A stretch of 14,373 bases of DNA from an uncultured bacterium. Its GTDB lineage: Bacteria > Bacillota > Clostridia > TANB77 > CAG-508. The stretch spans positions 1-14,373 of the forward strand of contig CAJMQM010000024.1 in NCBI GenBank assembly GCA_905215615.1, written 5' to 3'. A program made the position numbers and the translations under genes. Below are positions 1 through 4,814 of the stretch, one piece after another; positions within the stretch are counted from its first letter, which is position 1; each line of letters starts with the position of its first letter. The notes below the pieces were generated by a model, which did no database searches, was not told the origin of the DNA, and was given only the letters and a program-made list of their open reading frames with translations.

Positions 1-1
1 A

Positions 2-619
2 ATGAAAAGATTAGAAAGAGCATGTAGAACATGTTATCGCTCAGAAGGAAATATAACAGAAGATAGCTATAAAAACTTGCTTAACAATTGTATTACAAGA
101 GGACACGAATCAGTATTAGAACATGAAAAAATTACTGTAAGAATATATAGTGATGTAGGTTCATACAAAGACTTAACAAGACATAGACTTGCAAGCTTTT
201 CAGTAGAATCAACAAGATATTGCAGTTACAATAAAGATAAATATGGAAATGAAATAGCTTTTATTAATCCTGTATATATAGAAGATAAAGAAACATATGA
301 AGTATGGAAAAATACAATGCAAGAAATAGAAAAAGGCTATATGAAAATGAAAGAACTTGATGCAACTACAGATATGTGTAGGGAAATACTACCACACTCA
401 ACAGCAGCAGAATACACAATGACAGCAAATGTAAGAGAGTGGAAACATATATTAGGACTAAGAACAACAAAACATGTTCATCCATCTATAAGACAAGTGT
501 TAATACCATTACTAAAATATTTTAAAGAACAAATGCCAGAAATATTTGATGAAATAGAATATGATGAAGAATTTAATCCTGCATATTATGCAAAATTAAC
601 AGTAGAAGAAGAGGTATAA
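2..619 (+). CDS. thyX: Flavin-dependent thymidylate synthase ThyX (5'-partial)
   Basis: ThyX methylates dUMP to dTMP using methylene-tetrahydrofolate and FAD/NADPH, replacing ThyA. The signature RHR-x7-S is present at residues 60-70 of the visible protein (RHRLASFSVES, then TRY). It is preceded by the HESVLEH segment (35-41) and followed by CREILPHS and by a C-terminal REWKHILGLR...HPSIRQ segment, whose R164 fits the substrate-binding arginine. In family members I know, the ERxxRTCYxSE segment lies about 20-25 residues inside the protein, and no ribosome binding site can be seen before position 2. The visible ATG is therefore probably internal and the true start lies upstream of the window. 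The gene ends at a TAA and is followed by a hairpin shared with the convergent metallopeptidase gene. The family call is very secure. Confidence 0.95.
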   Translation: MKRLERACRTCYRSEGNITEDSYKNLLNNCITRGHESVLEHEKITVRIYSDVGSYKDLTRHRLASFSVESTRYCSYNKDKYGNEIAFINPVYIEDKETYEVWKNTMQEIEKGYMKMKELDATTDMCREILPHSTAAEYTMTANVREWKHILGLRTTKHVHPSIRQVLIPLLKYFKEQMPEIFDEIEYDEEFNPAYYAKLTVEEEV

Positions 620-668
620 TAAAAATAATAGGATTATAATACTTAACCTTTATATAGAAAATACATTA

Positions 669-712
669 AACAGAACCAAAATATTAACTTTATTTTGGTT
701 CTGTTATTTTTT
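669..712. terminator. Hairpin terminator between convergent genes
   Basis: A perfect 15-bp stem has arms at 669-683 and 691-705 (AACAGAACCAAAATA and its complement) and a 7-nt loop. On the plus strand it is followed by ATTTTTT, so it should end thyX transcripts. On the minus strand it lies directly after the metallopeptidase stop codon, but the U-tract there is poor (TTTAATGTATTTT), so termination in that direction is probably weaker. The plus-strand T-run overlaps the TTA that is the stop codon of the minus-strand gene. Confidence 0.85.
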
Positions 713-1313
713 AATATCCTAAATTTCCTAAAGCAGTAGCATATTGCTCATAATTTGGCATATATGTTCCTACCATTTTCCAAAAATTCTTTGTGCGAAT
801 TTTATATTTTAAGTGGCAAAACTCATGTAATATAACATATTCAATAGTTTTTTCATCATATGCAACAATATCTGGATTAATTGTTATAAAACTAGTTTCT
901 ACATTGCAGTTAGCAAGAGATTTTTTAATTCTTTTTATTTCATAGTCTTCTGGTGCCAATCCAGTTTCTACACGAACCTTTTCCATTATTTTTTCTATTT
1001 CTGCTTCTGCAATTTTATCATATAATTTTTCAGTTAATACTTTTAAAATTTGTTCTTCCGAAATTTTTTTATATTTGTTTGGAAGAATAATTTCTAAACT
1101 TTGGTTTATTAAATTCATAGTAGGTGTTTTTACATTTTTATAATATAAATTTATATTATGTTTTACACCTAATATTTTAATTGTACGAACATTATAATTA
1201 ACAGAATTTCCTATAAAAATAGCATTATTTATAAAAGATGCACAAACACTGCTTTTTATAGAATTAGCAACATTTCTAGATTTTGTGACTGTTTTAACTT
1301 TTAATAAACTCAT
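711..1313 (-). CDS. YgjP/SprT-like zinc metallopeptidase (DUF45-type), divergent active site
   Basis: This is a 200-residue protein of the YgjP-like (DUF45) metallopeptidase group, in the same clan as SprT and Wss1 (WLM) peptidases. The C-terminal pattern ILHEFCHLKY (161-170), FWKMV (177-181) and YMPNY (184-188) is diagnostic. HExxH is intact (H163, E164, H167). The family normally has a third ligand as HExxHxxxxxH with an N/T-H-S-K-x-F-W context. Here that position is R173 (CGC, minus-strand codon at 795-797), within KIRTKNFW. The usual upstream W-G-S-C is also degraded to L-A-N-C (133-136). I chose the ATG at 1313 because GGAGGT lies 8 nt upstream. A longer frame reaching 1394 would overlap the promoter and operator. 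The gene is divergent from splB and carries a LexA-type box, which suggests a role in the DNA-damage response. Its substrate is unknown, and it could be catalytically impaired. Confidence 0.85.
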   Translation of the reverse strand: MSLLKVKTVTKSRNVANSIKSSVCASFINNAIFIGNSVNYNVRTIKILGVKHNINLYYKNVKTPTMNLINQSLEIILPNKYKKISEEQILKVLTEKLYDKIAEAEIEKIMEKVRVETGLAPEDYEIKRIKKSLANCNVETSFITINPDIVAYDEKTIEYVILHEFCHLKYKIRTKNFWKMVGTYMPNYEQYATALGNLGY

Positions 1314-1340
1314 AGTAATACCTCCAAACATTTGATATAC

Positions 1341-1352
1341 GAACGACTGTTC
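1341..1352. promoter_or_regulatory. LexA (DinR-type SOS) operator
   Basis: GAACGACTGTTC is a perfect GAAC-N4-GTTC palindrome, the core of the Firmicutes LexA/DinR box. A C on the left extends it to CGAAC. It lies between the minus-strand -10 box (1366-1371) and the ribosome binding site (1320-1325), roughly +8 to +19 from the predicted start of transcription. A repressor bound there would block the metallopeptidase promoter. A second half-site, ACGAAC on the minus strand, lies in the promoter spacer at 1381-1386 without a partner. Confidence 0.75.
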
Positions 1353-1365
1353 TAAAACTGTAATT

Positions 1366-1394
1366 ATAATACAAAAAAATGTTCGTGTTGTCAA
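1366..1394 (-). promoter_or_regulatory. Sigma-A-type promoter of the metallopeptidase gene
   Basis: On the minus strand a perfect -35 TTGACA (1389-1394) is followed by a 17-nt spacer and TATTAT (1366-1371), one mismatch from the consensus -10. The start of transcription is expected near 1359, directly ahead of the LexA box at 1341-1352. This would be a strong promoter when not repressed. Confidence 0.85.
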
Positions 1395-1506
1395 TAGCTT
1401 TTTTAGAAAAAATTTAAAAAAGTTATATAAGCTTAGAAACTGTAAGAAAAAAATTTTTGTGGGTATAAATATATTAAAAACAGAAATACTAACATAGGGT
1501 GAAAAT

Positions 1507-2511
1507 ATGTTTATACCAAACTTAATTTATTATGAAAAAGACGCATTAAGCTACACTCTAGGGAAAGAATTATTTAATAAATATAGTGAAAAGAAAATTG
1601 AATTTATAGAAATAGAAAATCACAACAATATTGAAGAACTACGAACAAAAGGTAATAGTGAATTTATAAATTTAAAAAGAAATTTAATTATAGGAATAAG
1701 AAAAACACATAAATTTGTACCAAACTATAAAGTGTCAAATTACTTAGTACCATATACCTCATCTGGTTGTACTGCAATGTGCTTATATTGCTATTTGGTA
1801 TGTAATTACAATAAATGTTCATACTTAAGGTTGTTTGTAAATAGAGAAGAAATGCTTGAAAAAATAAAAAAAGTAGCTAATAAAGAAGAAAAAAACTTGG
1901 TTTTTGAAATAGGTAGTAATAGTGATTTAATCTTGGAAAATACTATTACAAATAATTTAGTATGGACAATTGAAGAATTTAAAAATAATCCAAAAGGAAT
2001 TCTTACATTTCCAACTAAATTTGATATGGTAGACCCCATTTTGCCATTAGAGCATAATGGCAAGGTAATTGTTAGGATGAGTGTTAACCCAAAAGAAATA
2101 ATAAGAACAATAGAAATAGGTACATCTCCATTAGAAAAAAGAGTAGAAGCCATAAATAAACTAGCAGAGGCAGATTATAAAATAGGAATTTTAATAGCTC
2201 CTGTAATACTAGTAGAAAATTGGAAGGCACAATATGAAGAGTTACTAAAATTTTTAGAAAACAACTTAAGCGAAAAAGCTAAAAGGAAAGTGCTTTTTGA
2301 AATTATATTTATGACATATAGTTATGTACATCGTATGATAAATAGTGAGGCATTTCCAACACTAATAAATTTATATAATCCAAGCATAATGACAGGAAGA
2401 GGAAAGGGAAAATACTGTTATAGAGCTGATGTTAGACAAGAAGCGGAAAAAGAGTTGTTATTGCTTATGAATAAGTATTTTCCGAATAATGAGATAAAAT
2501 ATATATCGTAA
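1507..2511 (+). CDS. splB: Spore photoproduct lyase family radical SAM protein
   Basis: Spore photoproduct lyase reverses the 5-thyminyl-dihydrothymine dimer of UV-irradiated spore DNA, using a [4Fe-4S] cluster and S-adenosylmethionine. The length of 334 aa is near that of the family. The cluster motif Cx3Cx2C is C88, C92 and C95, followed by conserved Tyr94 and Tyr96. Further family landmarks are NREEM (112-116), TKFDMVDPILPLEHNGK (170-186, with K171 matching the catalytic-site lysine), GTSPLEKRVEA, and GKGKYCY near the C-terminus. From memory of the Bacillus/Geobacillus enzymes, the E-x-S-C-T-S-D segment carries the hydrogen-donor cysteine. Here it reads EIGSNSD (134-140), which puts serine (S137) at that position. 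Two extra cysteines, C99 and C104, follow the cluster. GGGTG lies 5 nt before the ATG. Upstream, GTATA and AATACTA with a 17-nt gap loosely resemble a sigma-G promoter. The gene is divergent from the SOS-type metallopeptidase. The family call is secure, but catalytic competence is uncertain. Confidence 0.88.
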   Translation: MFIPNLIYYEKDALSYTLGKELFNKYSEKKIEFIEIENHNNIEELRTKGNSEFINLKRNLIIGIRKTHKFVPNYKVSNYLVPYTSSGCTAMCLYCYLVCNYNKCSYLRLFVNREEMLEKIKKVANKEEKNLVFEIGSNSDLILENTITNNLVWTIEEFKNNPKGILTFPTKFDMVDPILPLEHNGKVIVRMSVNPKEIIRTIEIGTSPLEKRVEAINKLAEADYKIGILIAPVILVENWKAQYEELLKFLENNLSEKAKRKVLFEIIFMTYSYVHRMINSEAFPTLINLYNPSIMTGRGKGKYCYRADVRQEAEKELLLLMNKYFPNNEIKYIS

Positions 2512-2529
2512 ATAATAGCCTACAAATAG

Positions 2530-2598
2530 AATAATATACTAGCAGGAACATTTAGTACAAATGAAGAAGATGGAAGAGCAATACAAGTAGGAGAATAA
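2530..2598 (+). pseudogene. Possible C-terminal remnant of a lost gene
   Basis: A stop-bounded stretch with no start codon reads NNILAGTFSTNEEDGRAI, then QVGE and a TAA at 2596-2598. Its composition looks like the end of a protein rather than random AT-rich spacer, and GTAGGAGAATAA resembles normal coding here. It is only 22 codons long and I recognise no family. It could equally be chance. Confidence 0.2.
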
Positions 2599-2613
2599 AA
2601 GTTAGTTACTATT

Positions 2614-2642
2614 TTGACAATATAACAAAATAGTAGTATAAT
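2614..2642 (+). promoter_or_regulatory. Perfect-consensus sigma-A promoter of membrane paralog 1
   Basis: TTGACA (2614-2619), a 17-nt spacer and TATAAT (2637-2642) match the consensus at all 12 positions with optimal spacing. Transcription should start near 2649, giving a leader of about 42 nt before the ATG at 2691. Confidence 0.9.
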
Positions 2643-2690
2643 AATGGATACTGGCAAATTACCAATATTTTAATTTTAGGAGATGGATCT

Positions 2691-3446
2691 ATGAGAAGAG
2701 AGCGGTATTGTAGTTTTGCACATCTGTTAGGAATGGCATTTTTGGTTAGTATGCTCTGTACAGCAACAATTAGTACCATAATGATCATTGCGCAGATAGT
2801 ATTAGGCGTATTCTCGGAAAATAGCCTTGTACAGTATGCAATTAAGGTAACCATGGAGCAAGAAATTTTAAAAAGCATGATTTTAGACTTGACTGGAGGC
2901 GAAATGTTTTCTATTGTATTTACAGCAGTGTTCTTTACAATAACTGTATTTATGTCAGTGTGTACACTAAAATATGCATTAGAATCTGTAAGATTTTCCA
3001 TTATAACTGTGCTAGCATATGTAACGTTAACTTTTGTCTATTTGTATGTTATTAACTTAAAGTTATCCGTGAACAAGGCAGATATATTTTGGATAGAATT
3101 AATTTCCATTTTAATTTGTGCAATTACAATAAAGCCAATACAAAATGTCTTGTGGACTAGTATGGCCGAACCGCCAAAGTACCGTTTTTGTAGCTCGTTT
3201 TCAATAACAATGTTTGCAATTACTATAGCAGTCACATTTATAATGATAGATTTGTTAACTTATGGAGTAAACTATCTCACATCAGTTCTTTTTAGCAACC
3301 TACTTAACCTGCCATCAATAGGGTTACTGTTAACTAAAATTGTTACAGTAATTAAATGGTACTTATTTACGATAGCTTGGGGAGAGGTGGGAAAACTACA
3401 TGACCACATAATTGTGAAAGAACTAGAAGAAAGAGGTATCCGCTGA
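2691..3446 (+). CDS. Six-helix membrane protein, paralog 1 of a tandem pair, unknown family
   Basis: I do not recognise this family. The 251-residue protein has about six hydrophobic segments, at roughly 12-38, 73-93, 102-123, 131-150, 172-198 and 207-233. The N-terminus is short and basic (MRRERY) and there is no signal-peptide cleavage pattern. It is clearly paralogous to the next gene. Shared landmarks are ER..SF.H.LG at the start, LDL (65-67), FSIVFTAVF (73-81), VLWTSM...PKY (153-164), and W...GKLHDHII followed by ELEERG at the end. AGGAGA lies 7 nt before the ATG. It has its own consensus promoter and a terminator that overlaps its last codons, so it is an independent unit. Arginine codons include CGG, CGT and CGC, while neighbours mostly use AGA, which may reflect transfer or low expression. 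The conserved W...G.[LI]HD.II end could be a functional cytoplasmic site. No reaction can be assigned. Confidence 0.85.
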   Translation: MRRERYCSFAHLLGMAFLVSMLCTATISTIMIIAQIVLGVFSENSLVQYAIKVTMEQEILKSMILDLTGGEMFSIVFTAVFFTITVFMSVCTLKYALESVRFSIITVLAYVTLTFVYLYVINLKLSVNKADIFWIELISILICAITIKPIQNVLWTSMAEPPKYRFCSSFSITMFAITIAVTFIMIDLLTYGVNYLTSVLFSNLLNLPSIGLLLTKIVTVIKWYLFTIAWGEVGKLHDHIIVKELEERGIR

Positions 3447-3461
3447 CAAAGCGGATACCTC
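3433..3461 (+). terminator. Hairpin overlapping the 3' end of paralog 1
   Basis: GAGGTATCCGC (3433-3443) pairs perfectly over 11 bp with GCGGATACCTC (3451-3461) across a 7-nt loop. The left arm encodes the last residues (RGIR), and the TGA stop codon is in the loop. The following CATATTTTATATTTT is U-rich but not a clean T-run, so termination may be inefficient. Confidence 0.7.
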
Positions 3462-3495
3462 CATATTTTATATTTTGATAATTCTTATAAACAAC

Positions 3496-3524
3496 TTGAA
3501 TTTAACATAATTTCATAGTATAAT
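3496..3524 (+). promoter_or_regulatory. Sigma-A promoter of membrane paralog 2
   Basis: TTGAAT (3496-3501), a 17-nt spacer and a perfect TATAAT (3519-3524). The start of transcription is expected near 3531. The short leader contains a small GAGTT/AACTC hairpin (3533-3545). Confidence 0.75.
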
Positions 3525-3573
3525 AAAAATATGAGTTATAAACTCTATAATATTATGAAGGGAAGATATAATT

Positions 3574-4326
3574 ATGCAAAAAGAACGGATAGGAAGCTTT
3601 GTACACATGTTAGGGTTCTCGGTAATAGTAGCAATGATTTATGCTACAGTAATAAGTATGATAGTAGAGTTAACGGTTTTGACAGTAAACATGTTTCCGA
3701 AAATCATTAATGTTTCATTGCGAGATGGTGGTTTCTTAAATATGATGTTACTCGATTTGCTAGATGCAAAAGCTTTTTCAATTATGTTTACGGCAGTATT
3801 TATAGTGACTTCATTTTTAAAGACGAGCCAATTGTTAAATTATCGTTTAGAAGGTTGGAAATCTAGTTTGTGCATGGCAATAGTATATATAACATTATTC
3901 TTTATGTATTTTGCCTTAAATAAAACCATTTTCGTATCAAAAACCACTATATTTATAATTGCCCTGTTAATAGTGTTGTTAGTAGAGCTTAGCAGGAATG
4001 GAAAAAAAGACATTGTATTATGGACTACTATGGAAAAAGCTCCAAAATATTATAATGCAAACCTCTTTTCAGTAGTAACTCTTGTAATAGTAATTGTAGC
4101 AATATTTGTATTAATAAGCTTATCCACGTTTGTGATTAATAAATTCCTATGTTTTATTTGTGATGTATTAATTTTTCCATATATATCATCTATATTAAAG
4201 ATTGCTATAACTAAAATTTTAGATAGCCTAAGATATTTTTTTATGTTAGTATCATGGGCGTATATGGGAAATATACACGATGGCATAATTGCTTCACAGT
4301 TTGAAGAAAGAGGTACCCGCTATTAA
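3574..4326 (+). CDS. Six-helix membrane protein, paralog 2 of a tandem pair, unknown family
   Basis: This 250-residue paralog of the preceding gene has nearly the same length and the same arrangement of hydrophobic segments (about 12-38, 68-83, 98-116, 124-138, 163-190 and 192-229). Matching landmarks are ER..SF.HMLG (4-14), LDL (60-62), FSIMFTAVF (68-76), VLWTTM...PKY (148-159), W...GNIHDGII (228-239) and FEERG (243-247). Overall identity is modest, so the duplication is old, or the two genes were acquired as a diverged pair. The start is supported by GAAGGGAAG about 9 nt upstream. Arginine codons again include CGG, CGA, CGT and CGC. It has its own promoter and terminator. I recognise no domain. 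The pair could be two subunits of one complex or alternative versions of one protein. Confidence 0.85.
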   Translation: MQKERIGSFVHMLGFSVIVAMIYATVISMIVELTVLTVNMFPKIINVSLRDGGFLNMMLLDLLDAKAFSIMFTAVFIVTSFLKTSQLLNYRLEGWKSSLCMAIVYITLFFMYFALNKTIFVSKTTIFIIALLIVLLVELSRNGKKDIVLWTTMEKAPKYYNANLFSVVTLVIVIVAIFVLISLSTFVINKFLCFICDVLIFPYISSILKIAITKILDSLRYFFMLVSWAYMGNIHDGIIASQFEERGTRY

Positions 4327-4341
4327 TGCGGGTACTTTTTT
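4311..4341 (+). terminator. Intrinsic terminator overlapping the 3' end of paralog 2
   Basis: AGGTACCCGC (4311-4320) pairs with GCGGGTACTT (4328-4337) through ten base pairs including one G-U, with a 7-nt loop, and six T follow from 4336 to 4341. The left arm encodes the last residues (GTR) and the TAA stop lies in the loop, as in paralog 1. One base pair differs between the two hairpins on both arms (A-T in one, G-C in the other), so pairing is kept. Confidence 0.88.
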
Positions 4342-4353
4342 GAAGAAAAACAC

Positions 4354-4382
4354 TTGACAAAAGAATAAAAATGTTGTAAAGT
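4354..4382 (+). promoter_or_regulatory. Sigma-A-type promoter of the ylxM-ffh cluster
   Basis: A perfect TTGACA (4354-4359) is followed by 17 nt and TAAAGT (4377-4382, four of six matches). The predicted transcript start near 4389 falls inside a dyad at 4385-4410. No better promoter is seen before ylxM. Confidence 0.65.
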
Positions 4383-4384
4383 AT

Positions 4385-4417
4385 ATTAGCATTACAAAAG
4401 TAGTGCTAATATTTTTT
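4385..4417 (+). promoter_or_regulatory. Terminator-like dyad over the ylxM transcription start
   Basis: ATTAGCATTAC (4385-4395) pairs with GTAGTGCTAAT (4400-4410), 11 bp with one G-U and an AAAA loop, and ATTTTTT follows (4411-4417). It has the form of an intrinsic terminator, but it lies between the promoter and the ribosome binding site of the first gene. It could act as an attenuator, as an operator for a dimeric repressor, or as the terminator of read-through from upstream. The arms resemble CIRCE half-sites, but the spacing is wrong. Confidence 0.55.
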
Positions 4418-4439
4418 GTTACTTAGGGAAGTGGTAAAA

Positions 4440-4787
4440 GTGGAAGAAAAAGTTAAGCTAAGTATATTATGCCAAATATATGGTAAAATGCTAACAAAAA
4501 AACAATATGAAGTATTAAACGATTATTGTAATAATGACTTATCACTATCTGAAATAGCAGAAAATAATGGTATTACTAGACAGGCAGTAAGAGATATAAT
4601 TATGAAAGGGGAAAAGAAACTTTTCGAGTTAGAAGAAAAGCTTGCATTTATGGAAAAGACAATGGAACAAGAAAAACAGATTCAAGAAATACTAGCAGAA
4701 CTAAGCAAAATAGAAAACACATCATCAGATAAGAAAATAGCAAAAATATTAGAACATGTTAGTAAAGAATTAAGCTGTTTAGCTTAA
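4440..4787 (+). CDS. ylxM: YlxM/UPF0122 helix-turn-helix protein of the SRP cluster
   Basis: This is a small 115-residue UPF0122 protein. The pattern QIYGKMLTKKQYEVLNDYCNND, then LSLSEIAENNGITRQAVRDII, is a sigma-70 region-4-like helix-turn-helix typical of YlxM, and a charged coiled-coil-like tail follows. YlxM is co-encoded with ffh in many Firmicutes and is linked to signal recognition particle assembly, where it can modulate Ffh activity. I chose the GTG at 4440, since AGGGAAGTGG sits 5-8 nt upstream and the protein then has the family's usual length. A TTG at 4416 in the same frame has no ribosome binding site. The ffh start codon follows after a gap of 27 nt. Confidence 0.92.
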   Translation: MEEKVKLSILCQIYGKMLTKKQYEVLNDYCNNDLSLSEIAENNGITRQAVRDIIMKGEKKLFELEEKLAFMEKTMEQEKQIQEILAELSKIENTSSDKKIAKILEHVSKELSCLA

Positions 4788-4814
4788 ATTTAACATAGTA
4801 GGAGGAAATTACTT

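Noticed and set aside
1314..1394. Longer N-terminus (27 more residues) for the metallopeptidase
   Set aside because: The extension would be translated from the promoter itself and through the LexA box. The internal ATG at 1313 has a near-perfect GGAGGT site.
1806..2153. Minus-strand frame inside splB, and similar antisense frames (2609-3001, 8289-8591, 13767-14141 and others)
   Set aside because: They lie opposite well-supported genes, have no ribosome binding sites, and their composition (Ser/Leu/Ile-rich) is that expected from the reverse strand of AT-rich coding sequence.
4386..4409. CIRCE operator (HrcA site) before ylxM
   Set aside because: The half-sites TTAGCATTA and TAGTGCTAA resemble CIRCE arms, but the spacer is 6 nt instead of the constant 9, and the left arm has two mismatches. 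The genes are not chaperones. It is better described as a hairpin or unknown operator.
4416..4439. TTG start giving YlxM eight extra residues
   Set aside because: There is no ribosome binding site, and the TTG lies in the T-run of the hairpin. The GTG at 4440 has AGGGAAGTGG upstream and gives the family length.
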